30,175 nt of DNA, from IMG/VR virus record IMGVR_UViG_3300035698_006747, positions 1 to 30,175 of that record; one strand, given 5' to 3'. This document shows, piece after piece, positions 11,595-19,889 of this stretch. Below the pieces are notes generated by a model. The model saw nothing but the letters and a program-made list of their open reading frames with translations. It was not told where the DNA came from and did no database searches. Within the stretch, counting starts at the first letter, position 1, and every line of letters begins with the position of its first letter. Made by a program: the position numbers and the translations under genes. Source of the DNA: a virus.

Positions 11595-11945
11595 ATGATA
11601 GATAAATACGGAATATCTTTAGACGGAGTGGCTGGAATTACTTTTGCAATAGCATCTACTGCTGCTGCTCAAAATTTCTCTGCTGCTCAAATGAGTAATA
11701 TTAATGGATGTAAAGCTATAGGATGTGTAATAACTTGTGAAGGTGAAAGTATCCGCTTTGCTTATAATGTAGATCCTATCGCTGGACCTTTAGCTTGGGT
11801 AGGTGCTTTAGGTCATGTACTCTTTGCTAATCAATCTATGGTAATTCAAAACTCTAACAGTATAGCAAACTTCCGCTTTCTAAGCCTAGGTGAGCAATCT
11901 CCTGCACAACTTATGGTAACTATGTACTACGAGATAGGAGCATAA
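11595..11945 (+). CDS. Hypothetical structural-type protein (116 aa)
   Basis: 116 aa, rich in Ala, Ser, Asn and Gly with alternating beta strands (GITFAIAST, CKAIGCVITCEGESIRFAY, HVLFANQSMVIQN) and no long helix. Three cysteines cluster at GCKAIGCVITC. No signal peptide. Composition fits a small virion surface protein or fibre domain. It starts 3 bases after the previous stop. Family not recognised. Confidence 0.6.
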   Translation: MIDKYGISLDGVAGITFAIASTAAAQNFSAAQMSNINGCKAIGCVITCEGESIRFAYNVDPIAGPLAWVGALGHVLFANQSMVIQNSNSIANFRFLSLGEQSPAQLMVTMYYEIGA

Positions 11946-11946
11946 G

Positions 11947-12780
11947 ATGAAAAAACTATTAATAATTCCAGCTTTTTTCTTTCTTATTATATTCTCTACA
12001 ATGGCTCTATCTCCTATCGGAGGTGGGCCTATAGGTCCTGTTCCTCCAAGTGATATAGCTTACAATGCTGCTACTTGGAATGGATCACAGTTAGCTCCTA
12101 CTCAAAATGCTGTAAGGGATTGGATAGTAGGTTCTGCCGGAATCTATCAACCTTTAGCGGCTTCTTTAATTTCAATAAGTGCGTTAACAGAAACTGCTGG
12201 TGGATTTCTCTATGCTACAGCTGATAATGTCTATGCTTGGTTAAATCCAGGAGTAGCTAATTCTATGTTGGTAGGTTCTAGTCCCACTACAGTTCCTACA
12301 TGGATATTATCTACTGGTACTGGTGCTCCAGTAATGAATGTTTCTCCTACCTTAACCACTCCTAATATAGGAGCTGCTACTGGTACAAGTGTTACTGTTA
12401 CAGAAGCGATTTCGGGACTTGCGGCGCGCGGAACCACTATAACAGGCAATGTAGCACTCAACACCACAGATTTGCATAGCAAGATGTATCTTGCAACTGC
12501 CGCTGCAATAGTAACTCTTGATGCTGCTGCCGATGCCGGGTACGGTGCGCTGGCAATGTTCATTGTCAGAGATACCGGAGAAACATTAAACCTCAACCCT
12601 GATAACGCTGAGAAGTTTAATCTTCACGGAGTAGCACTTGCAGCCGGTAAATCAATAGATTCCCCTGGACAGCCTGGTGACATTATATGTATTGTAAGCA
12701 CAGACGATGCTGACGGGTCGGGAACTGACGGGTGGAGAACGCTTGGCTATGTAGGTGGTGATTGGGCTAATGGAGGATAA
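11947..12780 (+). CDS. Fibre-like protein with N-terminal signal peptide (277 aa)
   Basis: 277 aa. N-terminus MKKLLIIPAFFFLIIF is a typical Sec signal (basic start, about 15 hydrophobic residues, then STMALS). Residues 35-150 are tail-fibre-like, with AYNAATWNGSQLAPTQNAVRDW resembling the SQLAPTQNAVRD element common in phage fibres. The C-terminal 110 residues are a beta domain (DLHSKMYLATAAAIVTLDAAADAG...) like those ending tail fibres. Base composition changes near 12400: the first half is AT-rich like the genome, the second clearly richer in G and C, so the gene looks chimeric. Export of a fibre-type protein is unexpected. Confidence 0.68.
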   Translation: MKKLLIIPAFFFLIIFSTMALSPIGGGPIGPVPPSDIAYNAATWNGSQLAPTQNAVRDWIVGSAGIYQPLAASLISISALTETAGGFLYATADNVYAWLNPGVANSMLVGSSPTTVPTWILSTGTGAPVMNVSPTLTTPNIGAATGTSVTVTEAISGLAARGTTITGNVALNTTDLHSKMYLATAAAIVTLDAAADAGYGALAMFIVRDTGETLNLNPDNAEKFNLHGVALAAGKSIDSPGQPGDIICIVSTDDADGSGTDGWRTLGYVGGDWANGG

Positions 12781-14187
12781 ATGAAAAAACTACACTGGTT
12801 AATTATACTTCTTATTCTTGCAGTTGCAGCACCTACTGGAGCATGGTTGAACCTCTCGATGGTTTCTGGCTCTCCAGGGTCTTCTAACTATTATGCTGAG
12901 TTACCCATCACAATAGCCGCAGGTGAAGCAACTGGCTTGAAAACATCTGCTGATTTTGCCGATGCGCCTTATGGTGCCGACCTGCCTACCGGGTGGGATT
13001 TTACGGTCGGATGGGCAGGTATCGGCACTGGCCCATCAATTGATGGTTCTGATACGTTTAGCACTACTGGTGGTGGTGGTCTATTCAAGACATACCTAAC
13101 TGAGAACACAACGTATGTTTTAGAATTTGATGGCGTTACTTCTGCTACAACGGTTGAGTTTAGAACAAGAACCCTTGGTGGTACTACTATCTTAATCGGT
13201 ACTGGATTTGATAGGTATGTGTTTACGACCGGGGCAGGGCATGTTCAAGTTTATTTCAGAAACACATCGGCAGGCAGTACGGTCGTAACACTATTTACAA
13301 TCCGCAAACTCTCAGGCAGCAACGCAATCCTGACAGAGCTTAACAGGACGAAGAGGGCAAATGAGACGGAGTTGTGGGATGCTGCGGCGAGTATTTTCAC
13401 AAGCGGGACTTATTCGTGGTCACCTTTGGGCGGCAACACAATTGCAAACGTAGGCAATGAGCTTGAAGTAACTTATGTAGACAATCAAAACGGGACCAAT
13501 GATTTATTCCGAGACAGTGCTGATTTAACGCAGGATTTAGTTATAGGTGATAAATATCAACTCACTGTTGACGCATATTATAGCGGTGGCGCTGGTAATA
13601 CTAAATTAAGGGTTTCTGATGGGATTGCGGTCCAAACCGGTGCCGCATTAACTACTACGAAAACTCCTTACGTATTTGAGTTTACTGCTCAATCCACTAC
13701 GGGTGGTTTTCTTACATTACAAAATATGGCCGCTGGTAATGTTGCCTATCTGGACAATGTATTCCTTCAGCAAATGCAACCCACAGTCACCACCCTGAAA
13801 AGAGTTGCCGACGTTGAGACTGTGCTTGATACGAGCTATGTGGATTATTCGGCCGCGGCTGGACTTGTCACAATCAAAGAAGGCGAAGATGTCACAGTAA
13901 TTTACGACGATGCTGTTCTAACCCGTGAAACTGTGAGCGATGCTTCCGTTATCTACAGCAAAATCAATAAAAAGTTTGGGGATAACGTGGCTGAAGCAAC
14001 TGTTATTCGGTTCGGAGTTGGTACGGTTATAGCAACTGGAACATGCACTCTTAATACGATTTATAAGGTTAGTGTGACTCAAGCGAATCATTATGGGGTT
14101 GGTGTTGTAGCAGATAATATTTTTGTATCTGACGGAACAGAAACTAACGATGCTAATAATCAAGTATGGGCGGTGAATACTCCATGA
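12781..14187 (+). CDS. Adhesin/fibre-like protein with signal peptide and CBM-like domain (468 aa)
   Basis: 468 aa, starting directly after the previous stop. MKKLHWLIILLILAVAAPTGA is a predicted signal peptide. The rest is beta-rich with many Thr, Gly and Ser. Residues about 190-330 (TSGTYSWSPLGGNTI..., DLVIGDKYQLTVDAYY..., GNVAYLDNVFLQQ) have the order of a carbohydrate-binding jelly-roll: strands, a YxLTVDAYY core and a closing YLDNV strand. A C-terminal segment (NDANNQVWAVNTP) resembles fibre tips. Codon use after the signal sequence is richer in G and C than in genes on either side. It probably binds surface glycans; whether it is in the virion or secreted is open. Confidence 0.66.
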   Translation: MKKLHWLIILLILAVAAPTGAWLNLSMVSGSPGSSNYYAELPITIAAGEATGLKTSADFADAPYGADLPTGWDFTVGWAGIGTGPSIDGSDTFSTTGGGGLFKTYLTENTTYVLEFDGVTSATTVEFRTRTLGGTTILIGTGFDRYVFTTGAGHVQVYFRNTSAGSTVVTLFTIRKLSGSNAILTELNRTKRANETELWDAAASIFTSGTYSWSPLGGNTIANVGNELEVTYVDNQNGTNDLFRDSADLTQDLVIGDKYQLTVDAYYSGGAGNTKLRVSDGIAVQTGAALTTTKTPYVFEFTAQSTTGGFLTLQNMAAGNVAYLDNVFLQQMQPTVTTLKRVADVETVLDTSYVDYSAAAGLVTIKEGEDVTVIYDDAVLTRETVSDASVIYSKINKKFGDNVAEATVIRFGVGTVIATGTCTLNTIYKVSVTQANHYGVGVVADNIFVSDGTETNDANNQVWAVNTP

Positions 14188-14501
14188 GTTGGTTTTCATA
14201 TAAGAAAAAACCTAAACGAGATAAGTACACTACTGTTATTCTTGATAGAATACAATTCTATTTTTATGAGGATAAGTCAAGATTTCTTGCAGCTATAAGC
14301 GATCCTGATCATCTAAGAAAAAACTGGGTTGGAGCTACGTTTAAGAAAAGAAATGAGATTCATATCTATATGGGAACTCAATCAGATGAGGATAGAGATA
14401 AGAATAAGCGATGGTTAGGTCATGAAGTATGGCATCTTCTCGAATATCAAAATCCTGAGAAGTTTACAGATCCAGATATAGATGGAGGAAGATTAAAATG
14501 A
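14184..14501 (+). CDS. Small HExxH putative metallopeptidase (105 aa)
   Basis: The start at ATG 14184 overlaps the upstream stop as ATGA. A longer frame from 14166 is possible but less likely. 105 aa with a basic N-terminus, two strands (KYTTVILDRIQFYFY and EIHIYMGT) and HEVWH at residues 80-84, an HExxH zinc motif, within RWLGHEVWHLLEYQ. Glu87 or acidic residues in the tail could give the third ligand. The layout, an edge strand (NEIHIYMG) before the HExxH helix, is that of minimal zincins. It is encoded among exported fibre-like proteins, so it might process virion or host surface proteins (inference). No signal peptide is seen. Confidence 0.66.
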   Translation: MSWFSYKKKPKRDKYTTVILDRIQFYFYEDKSRFLAAISDPDHLRKNWVGATFKKRNEIHIYMGTQSDEDRDKNKRWLGHEVWHLLEYQNPEKFTDPDIDGGRLK

Positions 14502-16921
14502 AAAAGACTAGATTAGCTACTTTTGTACTTTTCTTTGTTTTAATAGCAACCTTTGCTTGGTCTCAATATTTTCCAGATATTATTGTAACTTCTCCTAATG
14601 GAGTCTGGACTGATACTAGAGCCTATGCAACTATTGATGCTGCTATTACAGCGGTAGGAGCTAATGTTAGAGATATTTATATTGTTAGGGAAGAAGCTAC
14701 CACTGCTCTAACTATTCCTATTACTGCTAATCTTCACTTTCTTGGTTCAGGTGCAATAGCTAATACTGGCCAGCTTGATATTGAGACTTATAATATTATT
14801 GCAGGTGATCGTCAGATCTTTACTGGGACTGGTGATATAGACTGGGATGATGGAGCTATTGTACGAACTACTTGGTTTGTTGATCTTGATGAAGCATTAG
14901 ATGTAACTAATGATGATGCTTTAACAATGGTAATAGCACAGACAGAAACTACTGATGATGATATGGCAGTTGGTGATGATGTAGTTCTTCGTTGGGAATC
15001 TCCTTTCATTATTACAGTAGATGCAGGAGATACTTTATCAAATGTAAAGAATATAGAAGCATGGAATTATCAGATCTTAGCCGGTGCAGGGGAAGTAGAC
15101 TTCCTTGATGGTAGTGAGTTAAATTTAGATTGGTTTCTTAATCTACGTGCTGTATTAACTTGGGTAGGAGCTGAAGAAGTAACTATTCATGTATACGGAG
15201 ATCATGTTGTAGATTTAACTGATGCTACTACAATAAATGAGAGATTAGATCTATCTAACGGAGTATTTGATATAACTGCAGGAATTACTCTTACAACTGT
15301 AGGTTATGTAAAAGCTGGCCCTAGAGCATTTGAACTTACTGGAGATATAATCATTAATGGGTATCTTGATGCAGGATTATTCCAAGTATTTTCTGGTGCT
15401 GGTACTGCAACTATCGGTGCAGGATATACTAGAGATATAGTACCACAGTGGTGGGGAGCAGTTGGAGATGGTGTGACAGATGATGTAACTGCTATCAATG
15501 CTGCTATAGCATCATTTGATGCAACTAACGGTGGTACTCTTTATTTTCCAGCTGGGAAGTATTTAACAGAATCTCCAATAAACTTATCAGCAATAAGTAA
15601 TACCGTAAAAAGAAACGGAGTTATAATTCGTGGGTCTTCAAAGACAGGTTCTGGAGGTAATACCGGTACTGGTATTATCATCAATCATACAGGAGTTGGA
15701 ATTGAGTGTGTAGGTGCTAGATATTTAACATTTAAAGATCTTCTTATAACTGGTAGTGCTGTTAATACTCCTACTGTTGGAATTCTTCTAGCAAGAGGTG
15801 GAGCTGGTGTAATTGATGGTGGAAGTGCTGGAGAACATCTTTTTGAGAATGTTCAGTTTATGGGAAGTTATTCTATTGCTAATGTATTCAGTTATGCGTC
15901 TGAGATAAATAGTTATAGAAATTGTGGATTCTATAATAATGAAGATGGAGGAAAAAATCTTTGGCTTACAAGTGATAATGATGAAGGAGTTGCAAGTACA
16001 TTTATAACTATTGATACAGGTAATAAGTCTAATACTGTTCACTGGATAGATCATTGTAACTTTAATAATGCAGGAGGTACAAACTCCGATAACATCTATA
16101 TGAGAGGAGTTACAAATATAAGAATTAGGGATAATTATTTTGTAATGACAGATGCAGCATCTAGAGCGAATATCTATGTTAATGCTGATACTTATGTTAC
16201 ATCTCAAATGATAGTTAATGGATCTCGTTTTGAAACAGGTCAATTAGCTGAATATGGTATTCAAGTAGCTGGTGGTGTGACTTGTAATAACTGGACAGTT
16301 AATAGTAATCACTTTGATGCAAATTCATTTGCTATGTACTCAGCTGATACTTTATTGCAGACACTGACACTGTTTGGAAATTATGATGAAACTCCAGCAC
16401 AAGGCTTCTCATTTTATGCTATATCTCTAGGTAATATAAATACAATGAATATAGCTTATACAACAAGTCTTTATACTAGACAATCAAATATTATAGTCTC
16501 AGCTAGTAGAATCGGAACTCTTGGAACACAGACTGTAAGTATTACTGATAATACTATATTATATCCAGATACAGGATTGCAAACAAATACGGTTAGAGTT
16601 AGTAATATGATTACTCTCGATAATACTGGAACTCCGAGTGTCACTGAAAGTAATACATTTACTACTGGAGGAACAACTACTATCACTAATTTTTTAGGTG
16701 GAACAGCAGGGCAAATCATTCATATTTCTGCTGGACATACTGTAACTATAGATTTGACAGGAACTAATATTACTGGAAGTAGTGCTGATATACAGTTAAC
16801 TTTATCAGATGCTATTTCATTCATGTGTATTAATGGTAATACATGGAGATTGTTAAACTTTAATGACGCTAACGCTGATAATAGACAGAAAGGTGCTGGT
16901 GGAGATCTTTATAACAGCTAA
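14498..16921 (+). CDS. Tailspike-like right-handed beta-helix protein with signal peptide (807 aa)
   Basis: 807 aa, the largest gene here. Residues 1-22 (MKKTRLATFVLFFVLIATFA) form a signal peptide. Residues 30-320 hold three copies of a GAG-type block (IFTGTGDIDW at 107-116, ILAGAGEVDF at 193-202, VFSGAGTATI at 297-306), each followed by a WF or WWG. At 316-360 PQWWGAVGDGVTDDV...AINAAIA...GGTLYFPAGKY is the classic start of a Pectate_lyase_3 beta-helix, as in tailspikes that cleave surface polysaccharide. The C-terminal 100 residues form a beta cap. It overlaps the HExxH gene by 4 bases. Function as a glycan-binding or depolymerising spike is likely; the export signal is odd. Confidence 0.8.
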   Translation: MKKTRLATFVLFFVLIATFAWSQYFPDIIVTSPNGVWTDTRAYATIDAAITAVGANVRDIYIVREEATTALTIPITANLHFLGSGAIANTGQLDIETYNIIAGDRQIFTGTGDIDWDDGAIVRTTWFVDLDEALDVTNDDALTMVIAQTETTDDDMAVGDDVVLRWESPFIITVDAGDTLSNVKNIEAWNYQILAGAGEVDFLDGSELNLDWFLNLRAVLTWVGAEEVTIHVYGDHVVDLTDATTINERLDLSNGVFDITAGITLTTVGYVKAGPRAFELTGDIIINGYLDAGLFQVFSGAGTATIGAGYTRDIVPQWWGAVGDGVTDDVTAINAAIASFDATNGGTLYFPAGKYLTESPINLSAISNTVKRNGVIIRGSSKTGSGGNTGTGIIINHTGVGIECVGARYLTFKDLLITGSAVNTPTVGILLARGGAGVIDGGSAGEHLFENVQFMGSYSIANVFSYASEINSYRNCGFYNNEDGGKNLWLTSDNDEGVASTFITIDTGNKSNTVHWIDHCNFNNAGGTNSDNIYMRGVTNIRIRDNYFVMTDAASRANIYVNADTYVTSQMIVNGSRFETGQLAEYGIQVAGGVTCNNWTVNSNHFDANSFAMYSADTLLQTLTLFGNYDETPAQGFSFYAISLGNINTMNIAYTTSLYTRQSNIIVSASRIGTLGTQTVSITDNTILYPDTGLQTNTVRVSNMITLDNTGTPSVTESNTFTTGGTTTITNFLGGTAGQIIHISAGHTVTIDLTGTNITGSSADIQLTLSDAISFMCINGNTWRLLNFNDANADNRQKGAGGDLYNS

Positions 16922-16926
16922 ACTAT

Positions 16927-18480
16927 ATGAATAAAGAAATTCAAGATATACACTCTCTATGTTCTGTTAGTACTAGAATGACTGCTCAGTCGTTTTTTCC
17001 TGAGCGATTCTATATGCCTTTTGCTGATAAAGTTCATGGAGAGATATTTAAACTTATTGATGGTCCTGAGAATAAAGTTGCAATTGCAGCTCCTCGTGGT
17101 TGGGGAAAGACTTCTATTGTAGCTTTAGCATTAATGGCTAGATATATTCTATTTAATCATACAGGGTTTATCTGCTACATTAATAAAAGTCATGATGCTG
17201 CCAGTTTACAGACTGAAAACTTACGTCGTGAGTTAGTAACAAATAGAGAGATAAGATACTTTTTTGGAAATTTTAAAGCTAAGGAAGTAGGGAAAGAACA
17301 GTTTGATGAAGTATTTTCAAAGAAAGCTTGGGTTGCTTATAATACTCTAGTCTGGCCAAGAGGGGCAGGACAGCAGGTTCGTGGAGTCCTTTTCAAGAAT
17401 GATCGGCCAGGACTTATTATTATAGATGATCTTGAAGATCCTGATATGATTCAGAGTGAAGAATATAGAAAAAACCAATACGAATGGCTTTATGCAGATG
17501 TTGTTAAAGCTGTACCACGTATAGGACCACAAGCTAAGAATTATAAAATAGTCTATATTGATACTTTAAAACATGAAGATTCAGTTCTTCAAAAACTTCT
17601 TGACTCAGATGAATGGGCTTCTGTAAGACTTGAAGCTTGTGACGATAACTTTAAATCTACTGCCCCTCTCTTTATGTCTGATGAGGATATAGGAAAGGAA
17701 TGGGAGAATCATGTAAAGTCAGGACAAACAGATGTATTCTTTCGTGAGCTTCGAAATCTTCCTATTTCAACTAAAGACGCTTCATTTAGAAAAGAGTATT
17801 TTCATTACTATAATATACCTCAAGAATCAGGGATTAGAGAAGGAGATATTAATAAACTAGACGCAGATGTACAAAATGATTCAAGAGTGGAATGTGCAGT
17901 AATTGTTGATCCTGCAAAAACAGTTAAAATTCATTCTGCTGAAACTGCAATAATAGGCCTTGGCTTTGACTTTACAAGAGCTAGAGTCTATGTTCGAGAT
18001 GCGATATCTGAAAAACTATATCCAGATGAGATTTATGATGAGATGTTTGGAATGGCTACAAGGATAGGAGCAAAAGTAATAGGATTTGAGGAAACATCTT
18101 TAAATGAGTTTGTTAAACAACCTATTAAAAATGAGATGTTTCGCAGAGGGGATTTCTTTCAAATGGTCTGGCTTAAAGCTAGAGGCGGTCAAGGAGGAGA
18201 GAAAGGTAAAACTTTACGAATTAGGGAGCTTGTACCTTACTATCGTGGAGGTTATATTTATCACAATGCAGCTTGTACAACTATGAAGGTTTTAGAAGCT
18301 CAACTTATGATGTTTCCTAGGTCAGCTCTATGGGACTTAATGGATTGTTTAGCTTATTTAATTTCCTTGCTTGAAATGGGAGAGAGGTACTTTTCTCCTT
18401 CAGAAAATTCAGATGATGTAGAAGCTGAATTTGATGGTCTTGAGTATGAAGATCCTGTCACAAACTGGAGGGTAGCATGA
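16927..18480 (+). CDS. terL: Terminase large subunit
   Basis: 517 aa, usual size. ATPase domain: Walker A APRGWGKTS (55-63), a Walker B strand LIIIDDLED (163-171) and a coupling segment at about 205-215. C-terminal RNase H-like nuclease: Asp328 in CAVIVDPAK, Glu388/Glu389 in GFEET and Asp470/Asp473 in WDLMDCLAYL, the three acidic positions of TerL nucleases. Known: it pumps DNA into the procapsid using ATP and cuts the concatemer. No clear Shine-Dalgarno precedes the ATG (AGCTAAACTAT), so expression may depend on coupling to the tailspike gene 5 bases upstream. The family is certain. Confidence 0.96.
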   Translation: MNKEIQDIHSLCSVSTRMTAQSFFPERFYMPFADKVHGEIFKLIDGPENKVAIAAPRGWGKTSIVALALMARYILFNHTGFICYINKSHDAASLQTENLRRELVTNREIRYFFGNFKAKEVGKEQFDEVFSKKAWVAYNTLVWPRGAGQQVRGVLFKNDRPGLIIIDDLEDPDMIQSEEYRKNQYEWLYADVVKAVPRIGPQAKNYKIVYIDTLKHEDSVLQKLLDSDEWASVRLEACDDNFKSTAPLFMSDEDIGKEWENHVKSGQTDVFFRELRNLPISTKDASFRKEYFHYYNIPQESGIREGDINKLDADVQNDSRVECAVIVDPAKTVKIHSAETAIIGLGFDFTRARVYVRDAISEKLYPDEIYDEMFGMATRIGAKVIGFEETSLNEFVKQPIKNEMFRRGDFFQMVWLKARGGQGGEKGKTLRIRELVPYYRGGYIYHNAACTTMKVLEAQLMMFPRSALWDLMDCLAYLISLLEMGERYFSPSENSDDVEAEFDGLEYEDPVTNWRVA

Positions 18481-18686
18481 TAGATCCTTTAACAGGAATT
18501 CTCGGTGGGATTATAATAGCTGGTATATCAGTTGCAGGCGGAAAGTACATGGGAGCTAATGGAAAAGTTACTGATGAACATTGTACTGAAAGACAGAAAG
18601 CTTGCAGTGCTTTAGTCCTTTCAAAATTAGATAACTTAGAAAATCTTATTAATAAAGCTATCGCAAATAAGACTATAAGTTTATAA
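18477..18686 (+). CDS. Small membrane-anchored protein (69 aa)
   Basis: 69 aa, overlapping the terminase stop as ATGA. An N-terminal glycine-rich hydrophobic helix (GILGGIIIAGISVAGG, 7-22) is followed by a soluble HCTERQKAC element and a short coiled coil (LSKLDNLENLINKAIAN). One membrane pass plus a C-terminal helix fits small phage membrane proteins placed beside terminase genes, some annotated as holins or spanin-like; the two cysteines resemble a recurrent CxxRxxAC signature. Role uncertain. Confidence 0.62.
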   Translation: MIDPLTGILGGIIIAGISVAGGKYMGANGKVTDEHCTERQKACSALVLSKLDNLENLINKAIANKTISL

Positions 18687-18690
18687 CTAC

Positions 18691-18705
18691 GTTTTGGAAT
18701 AAAAC
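18691..18705 (+). repeat. GTTTT/AAAAC hairpin motif before a ribosome site
   Basis: GTTTTGGAATAAAAC: a 5-bp stem with a pentaloop, preceded by ACTAC and followed by AAAGG and an ATG 11 bases later. It fills nearly all of the 29-base gap between two genes. It is the best representative of a family of related sites. Confidence 0.5.
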
Positions 18706-18715
18706 AAAGGTTTAA

Positions 18716-19879
18716 ATGGCTCTTCAAACAATCAGAATAGGTGCTGTGGAATATGCTGCTCAGTATGATGATGGAGATTTTCCTAGCGCTATTGAAACTA
18801 CACAGACTATAAAAGCAGGATCAGCAGTAGATCCTAATGACGTAGTTGTATTAGGCGATATACCTGTAATAGGTAATGCAGTATCTGCTCTTGCTGTCAT
18901 AGCTGATCATTCAATAGTTCGTGGAGATGGTGGAGTTAAAGCTGTTCAAGATAGTTTAGTAATAATAAGTGATACAGGTGGAATTACTATACCTAATGGA
19001 TTAACTATTGGTTGTGTAGCAGTTCCAGCAGCTATCACTATCGAAGTAGATGGAGACTTACTTCTATCAAATCGTCTTGGATTAGGAATAACTCCTGCTT
19101 ATGATATACACATTCAAAAGGCTGCTTCACCAACTATATTATTAGATGATACTACTAATAATTGCTTAACATTCCTACAATCACAGAATCTCTGGGGTTA
19201 TGTTGGTACTACTAGCGCTCACGGTTTTAGAGTTCAGACTAACTCTGTTAATCGAATAGGTATTACATCTGCTGGTGTTACTAATATAGGGGATGCTGGA
19301 ACTACTAATTATGCAAGTTTTTTAGTAGATGGCGAATTAAACTTAGCCGGAACTGCGAGAGTACTTAATCATCAGACGATTGATGTTTCAGCTATGAAAA
19401 GGGGTGTGGGTAGTCCGCCCGGGGAAGGGCTTAAAGACGGTTTTCCAACATTAGATTTTGATGATGCAGTTGACGAAGAAATTTTCTTTTCTTTTAAAAC
19501 TCCTTCTCGTCATGATCCTGCAACTGATATGTCTTTACATATAATGTTTTTTGTAGATACTGCCCCGGTTGGTGCAGCAGGTGTTGCATGGGCTATAGAA
19601 TGGAAAGCTACAGCTGAGACTGAGACTATTGATTTTACAGCTGGAACGACTACGATAGTAGATGTAGTTGCAATTACAACTGGAACACCTGCTAACGATG
19701 CTGTAAGAATTGATTGTGAAGATTTAACTGGTGGAGCTGGTGCAATAGCAGCCCATGATTTTATACAGTGTAGACTATATCGAGATGTTAGTGATGCAGG
19801 AGATACCTTTGTTGGAGATGTAAGATTAATAGAAGTGCATGTTCACTATACATCTAACAAATTAGGAACAGCTACTTAA
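18716..19879 (+). CDS. Fibre-like virion protein (387 aa)
   Basis: 387 aa, beta-rich, with no signal peptide. The N-terminal 60 residues look like an attachment domain. Residues 90-200 have fibre features (GDLLLSNRLGLGITPAYDIHIQ, the LGIG-TP-x-x-IHI pattern of tail-fibre shafts; VNRIGITSAGVTNIG). The C-terminal part from about 225 (KRGVGSPPGEGLKDGFPTLD) is a separate domain ending HVHYTSNKLGTAT, encoded with a short GC-rich patch at 19395-19440 at its boundary, suggesting module exchange. Its place between terminase and portal suggests an appendage or fibre. It is preceded by the GTTTT/AAAAC hairpin motif. Confidence 0.62.
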   Translation: MALQTIRIGAVEYAAQYDDGDFPSAIETTQTIKAGSAVDPNDVVVLGDIPVIGNAVSALAVIADHSIVRGDGGVKAVQDSLVIISDTGGITIPNGLTIGCVAVPAAITIEVDGDLLLSNRLGLGITPAYDIHIQKAASPTILLDDTTNNCLTFLQSQNLWGYVGTTSAHGFRVQTNSVNRIGITSAGVTNIGDAGTTNYASFLVDGELNLAGTARVLNHQTIDVSAMKRGVGSPPGEGLKDGFPTLDFDDAVDEEIFFSFKTPSRHDPATDMSLHIMFFVDTAPVGAAGVAWAIEWKATAETETIDFTAGTTTIVDVVAITTGTPANDAVRIDCEDLTGGAGAIAAHDFIQCRLYRDVSDAGDTFVGDVRLIEVHVHYTSNKLGTAT

Positions 19880-19889
19880 GGAAACTAAA

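Noticed and set aside
15788-16243. A 151-codon - strand frame rich in Ile, Ser and Cys
   Set aside because: It lies wholly inside the tailspike gene; the repetitive Ile/Ser/Thr make-up is that of a reversed Asn/Asp/Ile-rich beta-helix, and no promoter or ribosome site serves it.
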